Source of the DNA: CAWBUW01 sp963792075
Lineage (GTDB): Bacteria; Chloroflexota; Anaerolineae; Anaerolineales; UBA4823
Assembly: GCA_963792075.1 (NCBI GenBank)
Contig: CAWBUW010000012.1
Location: 372,001 to 436,000, forward strand
DNA: 64,000 nt
Direction of reading: 5' to 3'
A program made the translations under genes and the position numbers. The notes under the pieces are model-generated. The model was not told the DNA's origin and did no database searches. It saw only the letters and a program-made list of their open reading frames with translations. Below are positions 51,241 to 59,323 of this stretch, piece after piece. The number at the start of each line of letters is the position of its first letter. The first letter of the stretch is position 1.

Positions 51241-52364
51241 ACTTTTCTGACCCTGCGGGCCTGGCTGAACCATCAGAATCGGATAAAACTATGTACCTGA
51301 ACCTGAACGACATCGTCAAAATCTTTCCTGCTCGCGGCGGCAACCGTGAAGTGACTGCGGTCAACCACGTCTCGCTGGATATCGAAAAAGGCGAGCTGGT
51401 TACCCTGCTGGGACCATCGGGCTGCGGTAAAACTACCACACTGCGCATGATCGCCGGTTTCGAAATCCCCACTGCGGGGGATATTCTATTGGATGGGCGC
51501 TCGATCAACATGCTTCCGCCTCACCAGCGCGAGATGTCTATGGTTTTTCAGAGCTACGCCATTTTTCCCCACTTGAATGTGCTTGAAAATATTGCCTACG
51601 GGCTGAATGTCAAACATACGCCGAAAGATGAAGTCGCCCGGCGCGTGGCCAAAGTGATGGACCTGGTGCAGCTTGGCGGATACGAGCAGCGCGCGCCTAA
51701 CCAGCTTTCCGGAGGCCAGCAGCAGCGCGTGGCGCTGGCGCGCGCCCTGGTGATGCGCCCCAAGGTGCTTCTGATGGATGAACCGCTCTCCAATCTGGAC
51801 GCCAAGCTGCGCGAACAGATGCGCACCGAGATCCGCCGCATCCAAAAAAGCATCGGCATTACCAGTGTGTACGTGACCCACGACCAGATTGAAGCCATGA
51901 CGCTGTCTGACCGCATCGTGGTAATGAACCAGGGCGTGATCGAACAGGTCGGCCCACCCCCACAAATCTACCGCCGCCCGGCGACGCGTTTTGTGGCCGA
52001 TTTCATCGGCCGGGCGAATTTTATCGAAGGCCGCGTGCTCGAACAGAAAAACGGCTCGCTCAGCGTAGAAGCCTTCGGCAAGGCGCTGAACGTGATCAAG
52101 CCAGAAGTTTCGCTGCTACCCGGCAGCCCGGTGACCCTGGTGGTCCGCCCGGAAGCGTTCTGCATCGGGCAGTCCGGCAGCCCCTGGCAAGGCGTTGTGC
52201 GCCGCGCCACATACCTGGGCAATGCGATTGATTATGAGGTAGAGATCCACGGGCAGGTGCTGGTGATCCAGGAGACCAATCCCCTTCAAACCCAGATACT
52301 GGCAGAAGGCGAACAGATAGGGATCGCTATCCTGGAAGATTGCGCCCACGTGCTACCGAGGTGA
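51237..52364 (+). CDS. ABC importer ATPase (FbpC/PotA type)
   Basis: A 375-residue ATPase. Walker A is GPSGCGKTT, the signature is QLSGGQQQRVALARAL, Walker B is VLLMDEPLSNLDA and the switch His is in VYVTHDQIEAM. The C-terminal 120 residues form a TOBE-type regulatory domain (RANFIEGRVL, VVRPEAFCIG). GTG 51237 overlaps the permease stop (GTGA). The in-frame ATG at 51291 is an alternative start. Confidence 0.93.
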   Translation: MNFSDPAGLAEPSESDKTMYLNLNDIVKIFPARGGNREVTAVNHVSLDIEKGELVTLLGPSGCGKTTTLRMIAGFEIPTAGDILLDGRSINMLPPHQREMSMVFQSYAIFPHLNVLENIAYGLNVKHTPKDEVARRVAKVMDLVQLGGYEQRAPNQLSGGQQQRVALARALVMRPKVLLMDEPLSNLDAKLREQMRTEIRRIQKSIGITSVYVTHDQIEAMTLSDRIVVMNQGVIEQVGPPPQIYRRPATRFVADFIGRANFIEGRVLEQKNGSLSVEAFGKALNVIKPEVSLLPGSPVTLVVRPEAFCIGQSGSPWQGVVRRATYLGNAIDYEVEIHGQVLVIQETNPLQTQILAEGEQIGIAILEDCAHVLPR

Positions 52365-53434
52365 ACAAGCTGCGCGCCCGAGAACTGGGCATCCCCCTGG
52401 AAGGTACGCCTGGCGCGTACAACGCCATCACAGATGTGTCTGGTGTGGAGGTAGGCTACACCACGCGCATCGAAGGCGATCACATCCGCACCGGGGTAAC
52501 GATCATACACCCGCGCGGGCGCGCCAACCATGACCCGGTCTTTGCCGGCTGGTTCCCGCTCAACGGCAACGGCGAGCTGACCGGCGCGGCCTGGATCGAG
52601 GAGGGCGGCTTCCTGGAAGGCCCGATTGGGCTGACCAACTCGCACAGCGTGGGCGTGGTGCGAGACACGATCATTGACTGGCAGGTGCAAAACGACGCCA
52701 TCTTCCAACGCTGGTCGCTGCCGGTCGTGGCAGAAACCGCGGACGGCTGGTTGAACGACATGAACGGTTTCCACATCCAGCCAGAACACGTCTGGCAGGC
52801 GCTGGATTCGGCGCAGGGAGGCCCCCTGGCGGAGGGCAGCGTGGGCGGCGGGACGGGCATGCTCGGCTACGAGTTCAAAGCCGGCACCGGCACTGCCTCG
52901 CAGAAGCTGCCGCAGAAGTTCGGCGGCTACACGCTGGGCGCGCTGGCGCAGGTCAACTTTGGGCGGCGTTACCAGCTTACCGTGGCGGGCGTGCCGGTAG
53001 GCCAGCACATCCCCGAAGGCGCGCCCTTCACCAAAGGCCAGCATCCGCTGCACGAGCAGGGCTCGCTGGTCATTGTCTTCGCCACCGATGCGCCCCTGCT
53101 GCCGCACCAGCTTAAACGCATCGCCCGCCGCGGCGCGCTGGGCATGGCGCGCACCGGCGGGCTGGCCGGCAACGGTTCAGGCGACCTATTCCTGGCTTTT
53201 TCCAGCGCCAACCCGGGCGCGGCGCGCCCAGAAGGCGGCCTGGCGCAGGTGCTGGTGCTGTCCAACGACCTGGCCGACCCACTTTTCGCCGCGGCGGCTT
53301 ATGCAGCAGAAGAGGCAATCCTCAACGCGCTGCTGGCCGCGGAAACCATGACGGGTTTCAACGGCCTGACTGTGCCAGCGCTGCCGCACGACCGGCTGCA
53401 AGCCGTGCTGCGGCAGTATCACCGGCTTGAGTGA
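52361..53434 (+). CDS. P1-family aminopeptidase/D-amidase (DmpA-like)
   Basis: A 357-residue enzyme of the DmpA/BapA Ntn-hydrolase family. It starts with AITDVSGVEVGYTTRIEGDH, shows IGLTNSHSVGVVRD and VGGGTGMLGYEFKAG, and carries Ser273 in RTGGLAGNGSGDLFLAFS. In DmpA the equivalent Gly-Ser bond is cut autocatalytically to give two chains with an N-terminal serine nucleophile. Such enzymes release N-terminal L-amino acids or D-amides, including beta-amino acids. GTG 52361 overlaps the ATPase stop (GTGA), so it is coupled to the importer and probably processes what it brings in. Confidence 0.88.
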   Translation: MNKLRARELGIPLEGTPGAYNAITDVSGVEVGYTTRIEGDHIRTGVTIIHPRGRANHDPVFAGWFPLNGNGELTGAAWIEEGGFLEGPIGLTNSHSVGVVRDTIIDWQVQNDAIFQRWSLPVVAETADGWLNDMNGFHIQPEHVWQALDSAQGGPLAEGSVGGGTGMLGYEFKAGTGTASQKLPQKFGGYTLGALAQVNFGRRYQLTVAGVPVGQHIPEGAPFTKGQHPLHEQGSLVIVFATDAPLLPHQLKRIARRGALGMARTGGLAGNGSGDLFLAFSSANPGAARPEGGLAQVLVLSNDLADPLFAAAAYAAEEAILNALLAAETMTGFNGLTVPALPHDRLQAVLRQYHRLE

Positions 53435-53456
53435 CTAATTACGAAAAACGAGCCCC

Positions 53457-53933
53457 TCAGACTCCCAGCAAGTTCGCCATGTCCTGCTGCGCCTGGCTCA
53501 GCGGCAACCCCAGTGAGTAAGTCCATTCGGTGAGCAGCGATTTCATCGCCCGCTCCAGGATGGATTTTTCTTGCTCGTTCAGCTTGGTGCTCTGTTTGAA
53601 ATGTGTCAGATCTCGCACCACCCGGCAAATGGATGCCAACTGGCCATCTTTCATTTGCGCCATGAGCTGGTCTTTACGCAGCACCCGGTCTTCCAGCAGC
53701 TTCTCGCTTGGGCCGGTCAGGATGGCGAACAGAGTCACAAACTCATCAGGCGGGGTAGGCACGCGCAGGCTCTGCTGCTGTAAATCATTAATCGGAATCC
53801 AAATCGTCAGGTCAGATGTGCGAACGACGTAACAGTTCGTAGGGCGGTCACGAATAATTTTCTCTTCGATGTGTACGATTTCGCCCAGGCCATAACTCCA
53901 GTGAATTACTTTATCACCAATTTGAAAGCCCAT
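53457..53933 (-). CDS. CarD-family transcriptional regulator
   Basis: A 158-residue protein. The N-terminal CarD/TRCF RNA-polymerase-interaction domain reads FQIGDKVIHWSYGLGEIVHI and ENPKD-like segments RPTNCYVVRTSDLTIWIPIN. The C-terminal half is helical (SICRVVRDLTHFKQSTKLNE, ERAMKSLLTEWTYSLGLPLS), as expected for the DNA-contacting domain. It should stabilise open promoter complexes. GAGG stands upstream of ATG 53933. A composite hairpin element lies just upstream. Confidence 0.9.
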   Translation of the reverse strand: MGFQIGDKVIHWSYGLGEIVHIEEKIIRDRPTNCYVVRTSDLTIWIPINDLQQQSLRVPTPPDEFVTLFAILTGPSEKLLEDRVLRKDQLMAQMKDGQLASICRVVRDLTHFKQSTKLNEQEKSILERAMKSLLTEWTYSLGLPLSQAQQDMANLLGV

Positions 53934-53970
53934 CTCACACCTCTTTCCTAGAAATAAAAGAACAATATTA

Positions 53971-54055
53971 TGGTGTGCACCCCTCACGAGTGGGGGGTGC
54001 ACACCACAAAAACCTTTTTCTTTAGGCGCTGTCCCTAAAAATACTTTTCAGGACA
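53971..54055. repeat. Composite hairpin element, copy B
   Basis: The hairpin pairs 53971-53986 with 53991-54006 (16 pairs, one G-T, loop CGAG). It is followed at 54030-54052 by TGTCC...GGACA with an A-run and T-run loop. Hairpin and flank align with copy A at 38010-38100: 33 of 41 hairpin positions are identical, and the paired changes keep the fold. It lies between the RRM gene and the CarD gene on the minus strand. Confidence 0.8.
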
Positions 54056-54079
54056 CCCCATGAGGTCTACAGGGTTGGT

Positions 54080-54367
54080 TTAATAACGTCGGTCGTAAGA
54101 GCTGCGGCGCGGCTGATCTTCGCGGGGACGGGCAATGTTCACTTTGATCGCCCGGTTATCCAGCGATTTCTCATTCAGGAGCTTGATCGCGTTCTGTGCT
54201 TCTTCAGCGCTGCTCATCGTCACAAAGGCAAAACCTTTCATACGCCCCGTGTCACGATCCTTGATCATGTCCACTGAGACTACTGTTCCGGCCTGAGCGA
54301 ACATGGTTCGCAGGCCGTCCTCAGTTGTATCATAAGACAGGTTTCCAACATACAATTTTGTTTCCAT
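54080..54367 (-). CDS. RRM-domain RNA-binding protein
   Basis: A 95-residue protein consisting of one RNA-recognition motif (RNP2 is LYVGNL, RNP1 is KGFAFVTM) and a short basic, Arg-rich tail (RPREDQPRRSSYDRRY). Bacterial proteins of this size are often cold-induced RNA chaperones. The 85 nt between the upstream terminator and ATG 54367 must hold the promoter; no consensus boxes stand out. AAAGGAAAAG precedes the start. Confidence 0.93.
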   Translation of the reverse strand: METKLYVGNLSYDTTEDGLRTMFAQAGTVVSVDMIKDRDTGRMKGFAFVTMSSAEEAQNAIKLLNEKSLDNRAIKVNIARPREDQPRRSSYDRRY

Positions 54368-54454
54368 TTTCTTTTCCTTTTTTGTCTACACGATCATCGA
54401 CTGTTGGCCAGTCCTCAAGACGACCGTTGAGATATTTTCCAGGATCAACTGAGG

Positions 54455-54491
54455 GAAGAAAAAAGCCGCCATTCGATACGGAATGGCGGCT
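54455..54491 (-). terminator. Rho-independent terminator of the DUF885 gene
   Basis: Minus strand: AGCCGCCATTC (54491-54481) pairs with 54474-54464 around a 6-nt loop, 11 perfect pairs, followed by TTTTTTCTTC. It lies about 100 nt after the DUF885 stop and before the RRM promoter region. Confidence 0.9.
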
Positions 54492-54588
54492 CATATAATC
54501 GATCTCAAATCCGGAATTCGTCCAGATGTATTATACCTCAATATCTCAGATACACCATCCTTGTAGATGAGTATTTATTCATTTTTGT

Positions 54589-56379
54589 CTATATTTCCGC
54601 CTCAATCACCTGCTCCAGGATCGAGAGCGGCATAGCGCCGTGCTGCAGCACCACGTGGTGGAAGCGGCGTAGATCGAAACGGTTTCCTAGCGCCTGCTGC
54701 ATACGCTGACGCAGCGCCACAATCTTGATCTCGCCCACTTTGTAAGCACAGGCCTGGCCGGGCATGACGATATAACGTTCCACCTCGCTGACGATACTGG
54801 CCTCGGGGTCCCCGGTGTGTGCCAGCATGTAATCAATTGCCTGCTGGCGCGTCCAGCGCTTGGCGTGGATACCGGTATCTACCACCAGGCGCAAGGCGCG
54901 GAACAGCTCGGAAGCCAAGTACCCCAGCTCACCAGTAGGGTCATCCTGGTATGCTCCCTGTTCGCTCGTCAGCTTCTCAGCGTACAGCGCCCAACCTTCA
55001 GCATACGCTGTAAAGGGGATGAAGCGCCGGAAGAGCGGCACGCGGCGCAGCTCCATGGCGATCGAAATCTGGAAATGATGCCCGGGGATGCCTTCGTGAT
55101 AAGCGAGGGTCTTCATGCCAAACTGCGGCACTTCTTTCATGTCGCGCAAGTTAGCATAAAATACACCGGGACGCCCGCCGCCTACTGCGCCCATCTGGTA
55201 ATAGGCGCCGGGTGCGGTCGCTTCGCGGAACGCCGGGATGCGCTCTACCTTGAGCTCCGCCTTGGGGCGCAAGTCGAACAGGCCGGCGAGGCGCTGGTTC
55301 ATTTCATCCAGGATGCACTGGTAACCCGCCAGGCAGGCCGCCCGGCCCTCATCGGTATTGGGGTACAGGTAGCGCTCGTCTTTTGACAGCGCGGCCATCT
55401 GTTGGGAGACGTTCGCCTCCGGATAGCCCAACTGCGCCAGGATGGCAGCCATCCTGGCCTCGATGCGCGCCACTTCTTGCAGGCCGGTCTGGTGCACTTC
55501 TTCAGGCGTCAGATCCGTGCTGGTCTGGCTGCGCAGTTGGTGAGCGTAGTACGCCGCGCCATCCGGCAGCTTCCACACGCCATCCTCCTCGGTGGCTTTA
55601 GGCTCCAACTCGGTGAAGTAAGCGATCAGCGTCTGGTAGGCCGGATAAACCGTCTGCTCGATCGCCTGCGCGGTAGCATCGAGCAACTTCTGCTTTCCGG
55701 CTGTGCTCAGCTTGAGCTTGTCCAGCTTCTCCTGGAAAACCGTGTACAGCTCATTTTCACGCGCCGGCTTACCGGAAAAGGCGATCATCTCATCCAGCAC
55801 GCGTCGGATGACAAAGCGCGGCGGCAAATAGCCTTGCGCTTCGCGGAGGCACAGCCCCTCCAGCACCTGGCTAAAATACACCCCAGATCTGTTCAGGCGG
55901 CGCACGTAGTTCCAGGCGTTCCATCTTCCATCCACCGGGTGCATGGTGGTCATAAAATTGGGAAACTCTGACTGCGCCCCAAACATCTGGTTGAGTGGAT
56001 AGTCGTGGTGGCGGAAGCGCTCGCCGCGCAGTTGATCATCCAGGTAATATTCGAGGATATCAGTAGAAAGCCGGGTGGCGGCATCCTGGCGGTCGCGCGG
56101 ATAAGAACGCAGCACTTTGAGGTCGCGCTTCAGGCGGGCAAATATTTTATCCACGTGTTTTTCAGAGGCGTCGCCCAACCGGCCGTTGTGAAAGTTGATC
56201 CCCACGCGTTCCAGGAAGCCCAGCATCGTCAGCAGCTCGGGGGATTCGAACATCATAGGCAGCAGCACACGTAAGTAGACCTGGTGGATGCTCCAGGGTT
56301 TGAACCAGAAGAAACTTACCAGCCACCAGGCGAAGAGGAGGAGGAGCAAAACGAGGCCAAGATAGAGTGCAGTCGTCAT
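54589..56379 (-). CDS. DUF885 family putative metallopeptidase
   Basis: A 596-residue protein. Residues 2-25 (TTALYLGLVLLLLLFAWWLV) form a membrane anchor. The C-terminal half holds YHEGIPGHHFQISIA (His428, Glu429, with two more His at 433-434), the HExxxHH-like motif of DUF885, and FTAYAEGWALYAEKL. These resemble M32/M3-like helical metallopeptidases, so zinc-dependent peptidase activity outside the membrane is likely but unproven. GGAGGG precedes ATG 56379; upstream in-frame codons lack a site. The gene diverges from the GntR gene. Confidence 0.85.
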   Translation of the reverse strand: MTTALYLGLVLLLLLFAWWLVSFFWFKPWSIHQVYLRVLLPMMFESPELLTMLGFLERVGINFHNGRLGDASEKHVDKIFARLKRDLKVLRSYPRDRQDAATRLSTDILEYYLDDQLRGERFRHHDYPLNQMFGAQSEFPNFMTTMHPVDGRWNAWNYVRRLNRSGVYFSQVLEGLCLREAQGYLPPRFVIRRVLDEMIAFSGKPARENELYTVFQEKLDKLKLSTAGKQKLLDATAQAIEQTVYPAYQTLIAYFTELEPKATEEDGVWKLPDGAAYYAHQLRSQTSTDLTPEEVHQTGLQEVARIEARMAAILAQLGYPEANVSQQMAALSKDERYLYPNTDEGRAACLAGYQCILDEMNQRLAGLFDLRPKAELKVERIPAFREATAPGAYYQMGAVGGGRPGVFYANLRDMKEVPQFGMKTLAYHEGIPGHHFQISIAMELRRVPLFRRFIPFTAYAEGWALYAEKLTSEQGAYQDDPTGELGYLASELFRALRLVVDTGIHAKRWTRQQAIDYMLAHTGDPEASIVSEVERYIVMPGQACAYKVGEIKIVALRQRMQQALGNRFDLRRFHHVVLQHGAMPLSILEQVIEAEI

Positions 56380-56460
56380 AGGAATCCCTCCGGGAGATGT
56401 TGGGCAATAACTAATTCTATCACCGCCCAAGGACTCCTGCCAAGAACCTCCATAAAATTA

Positions 56461-56482
56461 TATATAATGTATAATATATGTA
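56461..56482 (+). promoter_or_regulatory. AT-rich promoter and operator of the GntR gene, probably leaderless
   Basis: Two TATAAT boxes (56463-56468 and 56470-56475) precede ATG 56483. The second ends 7 nt before it, with no ribosome site, which suggests a leaderless transcript. The surrounding 20 bp are an imperfect palindrome (16 of 20 positions) that may bind the GntR product. Confidence 0.5.
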
Positions 56483-57196
56483 ATGTCTGACCTCCTGCGC
56501 AAACCCCTGAAAGACGAAATCTTCGACATCCTGAACAAGCGCATCATCGCCGGCAAGTATGCACCCGGTGAATGGCTGCGCCAGGAGGAGATTGCCTCAC
56601 AGCTGGGCGTAAGCATGACGCCGGTGCGCGAGGCATTCGACCTGCTCGCCTCGGCGGGGATGGCCGAGCGCGTGCCCTACCGCGGCGTGCGCGTTTTGCA
56701 GCTTTCCACCCATGAGATTGTCGATGCCTATGCCCTGCGCCTGCTGCTGGAACCCTCAGCGGCGCGGGCGGCCGCCCAACAGGCCACGCCCCAGCAAATC
56801 CAGGGGCTCACCACGCTCATGGAACAAATGCAAGAGCTGTCCACGCTCAACCAGATGCACACGCTGCGCCAGCTCAACCGTGAGTTCCACCTGCTATTGG
56901 TCCAGGCAGCGGGCAGCGCTCTGCTGACCAAAACCTATACCATGGTTGCCAACGGCTTCCCGGACTGGATGCTCTACGAGGCCATGTTCCGCTACCCGGA
57001 GATGCTGGCCTCCTCCCTGGCGGGAGAAAACGAAGAACACCGCCTGATCCTGTCCGCGCTGGAGGCAGGCCAGCCTGAACAAGCTGCGCATCATACCGCG
57101 GCGCACATCCTTCACCTGGGTAAAGAGCTGCAGCAGTTCTTGAACATCCCCGCCCAGTGTATTGCTGAAAAAGAACACCTGATACTCGAAAAATAA
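56483..57196 (+). CDS. GntR-family (FCD domain) transcriptional regulator
   Basis: A 237-residue regulator. The winged helix contains GKYAPGEWLRQEEIASQLGV and SMTPVREAFDLLASAGMAER. The FCD domain contains VDAYALRLLLEPSAARAA, LRQLNREFHLLLVQAAGS and HRLILSALEAGQPEQAAHHT. It stands 16 nt before the corrinoid-protein gene, so it probably regulates the methyltransferase operon in response to a methylated amine or a product of it. Confidence 0.9.
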   Translation: MSDLLRKPLKDEIFDILNKRIIAGKYAPGEWLRQEEIASQLGVSMTPVREAFDLLASAGMAERVPYRGVRVLQLSTHEIVDAYALRLLLEPSAARAAAQQATPQQIQGLTTLMEQMQELSTLNQMHTLRQLNREFHLLLVQAAGSALLTKTYTMVANGFPDWMLYEAMFRYPEMLASSLAGENEEHRLILSALEAGQPEQAAHHTAAHILHLGKELQQFLNIPAQCIAEKEHLILEK

Positions 57197-57212
57197 AAAG
57201 GAGAACAACCGT

Positions 57213-57857
57213 ATGAGCACTGAACTATTCAAATCCATGGCCCAATCCATTATCGATGGCGACGACGAACTCGCCAGAGAATTGGCCCAAAAAGCGTTGG
57301 CTGAGGGGATCGACCCACTGGAGGCAATCAGCCAGGGCTTTGTGGCGGGCGTCAACCAGGTCGGCGAAGCCTTCGCCTGCGGTGACGCTTTCCTGCCCGA
57401 GCTGGTCATGGCCGGCGAGGCCATGAAAGCCGCAGTCAGCACGCTGGAGCCGGAAATGGCCCGCCGCGGCACCCACCGCCAGGTGTTTGGCAAAGTGGTG
57501 CTGGGCACCGTCGAAGGTGATATCCACGAAATCGGTAAATCGCTGGTGGGTACGATGCTCTCCGCCTCCGGCTTCCAGGTGTTTGACCTGGGCGTGGACG
57601 TGGCTACAGCCAAAATCGTAGCCAAAGCGCGCGAGGTCAGCGCAGATATCGTCGCAATCAGCGCGCTGCTCACCACGACCATGGTGAAGCAGAAAGAGGT
57701 CATCGAAGCCCTCGCCGCAGCCGGCCTCCCCTGCAAGGTAATGGTCGGCGGCGCACCCGTGACGCGCGAGTGGGTCACACGCATTGGCGCACATGGCTAC
57801 TCGGAAGATGCCATCGGCGCGGTGCAGGTCGCCAAGCAGTTGGTCGGCGCGGCATAG
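57213..57857 (+). CDS. Corrinoid (B12-binding) protein, MtbC/MttC type
   Basis: A 214-residue protein. Residues 1-90 are the helical cap domain (AEGIDPLEAISQGFVAGVNQ, FLPELVMAGEAMKAAV). The rest is the cobalamin Rossmann domain with the lower-ligand motif GDIHEIGKSLV (His105), VFDLGVDV and VMVGGAPVTREWVTRIGAHG. It carries the methyl group as methyl-Co(III) between a substrate methyltransferase and a folate or other acceptor enzyme. AAGGAG precedes ATG 57213. Two MttB-family genes follow; the second methyltransferase and the activator are not in the window. Confidence 0.93.
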   Translation: MSTELFKSMAQSIIDGDDELARELAQKALAEGIDPLEAISQGFVAGVNQVGEAFACGDAFLPELVMAGEAMKAAVSTLEPEMARRGTHRQVFGKVVLGTVEGDIHEIGKSLVGTMLSASGFQVFDLGVDVATAKIVAKAREVSADIVAISALLTTTMVKQKEVIEALAAAGLPCKVMVGGAPVTREWVTRIGAHGYSEDAIGAVQVAKQLVGAA

Positions 57858-57867
57858 GGGGTACCCC

Positions 57868-59319
57868 ATGCCTAAACCGATCCTATCGATCACCAACCCC
57901 AAGCTTGGGTTGGACGTCCTCACGCCTGAGGAAGTACAACAAATCCACGCAGCTACGCTGCACATCCTGGAGCATGTCGGCGTGCGCTTCCCCTCGGCGC
58001 GCGCGCTGGAAATCTGGGAAGCGCACGGCGCCAGCGTGGACCATGAGAAAAGCATCGTGCGCGCCAAGCCGCAACTGATCGAGGATGCCCTGAGCAAGGC
58101 GCCGCCTGCGTACCCGCTGGCCGCACGCGACCCGCAGCAAGACCTGCCCCTGGATGGCAACCACGTGTTCCTCGGAACGGATGGCTGCGGCGTGGAGGTG
58201 CTCGATCTGCACTCCGGAGTGCGGCGCACCTCCTGCCTGCAAGATGTAGCCGATATCGCCCGCCTGGCGGACGCCACGCCCGAGATCGGTTTCCATTGGG
58301 TGGCAGTTTCTGCGCAGGACAAGCCCGCCCACACGCGCGGCCTGCATGAGATCAAAGCCGTCTGGGAGAACTCGACCAAGCACGTGCAGACCGAGAGCAT
58401 TTACTCCGCGACCGAAGCGCGCGCGGCCATCGAGATGGCCGCGGCGATCGCAGGTGGAAAAGAGGCACTGCGCCAGCGTCCGCTGCTCTCGCTGATGCAG
58501 TGCACCGCCCCGCCCCTCGGGCATGACGGCGGCAGCCTGGAGGCAGCGCTGGTGGCTGCGGAATACGGCATTCCCACCGGCTTCATGACCATGGCTTCCT
58601 GCCTGACCACCGGCCCGGCGACGCTGGCGGGCACGCTGGCAGTCGGCAACGCAGAGGTCATCGCTGCCACCGCACTGCTGCAGCTTGCTTTTCCTGGTGC
58701 GCCCGTATTTTACGCCGCGGCCCAGACCGCCTCAGATTTACGTTCAGGCGCGTACACCGGTGGCGGGCCAGAGGATTTCCTCTTCGGCGCGGCGACCAAC
58801 GTGCTCTCTGATTATTATAAGATCCCACTTTCGATGGGCGCTTTCGCTACCGGGGCTAAGAAACCCAACTGGCAGGCCGGGCTGGAAAACAGCATGTCAG
58901 CCTTTATGGCTTGCGTGGTGATGTCGGATATGCTGCTGGGGGCGGGTTTCCTGCACGGCAGCCGTATCTGGAGTTACGCCCAAATGCTGCTGGACTGCGA
59001 AACCTTCGCCATCATCCAAAAAATGATGCAGGGCATCGTGATCAACGAAGATACGTTGGCGCTGGATACCATCGCCGCCGTTGGGCCGGGCGGCAACTTC
59101 CTGACCCAAAAGCACACCCGCAAACACATGCGGGATGTCTTTATTCCTCAGTTCATGGACCGCCGCCCTTACAATGAATGGGAAAGCAAACAGGATGACG
59201 CCGGTGACTGGGCGCAAGCCAAAGCGCGCCAGGTGCTCTCCAACCACCAACCCGACCCCTTGGACCCGCAGCTTTCCGCTGAACTGGGACGGATGATTGC
59301 CTCGCTCGAAGGAGCGTAA
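57868..59319 (+). CDS. MttB-family methyltransferase, non-pyrrolysine (first copy)
   Basis: A 483-residue TIM-barrel protein of the trimethylamine methyltransferase superfamily. Typical blocks are QQIHAATLHILEHVGVRFPS, VFLGTDGCGVEVLDLHSGVR, TTGPATLAGTLAVGNAEVIA and AVGPGGNFLTQKHTRKHMRD. The frame is uninterrupted at full length, so there is no in-frame amber codon for pyrrolysine. Homologues of this kind demethylate quaternary amines such as glycine betaine, proline betaine or carnitine. It passes a methyl group to the corrinoid protein encoded 10 nt upstream. ATG 57868 is preceded by a G-run. Confidence 0.9.
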   Translation: MPKPILSITNPKLGLDVLTPEEVQQIHAATLHILEHVGVRFPSARALEIWEAHGASVDHEKSIVRAKPQLIEDALSKAPPAYPLAARDPQQDLPLDGNHVFLGTDGCGVEVLDLHSGVRRTSCLQDVADIARLADATPEIGFHWVAVSAQDKPAHTRGLHEIKAVWENSTKHVQTESIYSATEARAAIEMAAAIAGGKEALRQRPLLSLMQCTAPPLGHDGGSLEAALVAAEYGIPTGFMTMASCLTTGPATLAGTLAVGNAEVIAATALLQLAFPGAPVFYAAAQTASDLRSGAYTGGGPEDFLFGAATNVLSDYYKIPLSMGAFATGAKKPNWQAGLENSMSAFMACVVMSDMLLGAGFLHGSRIWSYAQMLLDCETFAIIQKMMQGIVINEDTLALDTIAAVGPGGNFLTQKHTRKHMRDVFIPQFMDRRPYNEWESKQDDAGDWAQAKARQVLSNHQPDPLDPQLSAELGRMIASLEGA

Positions 59320-59323
59320 TTCT

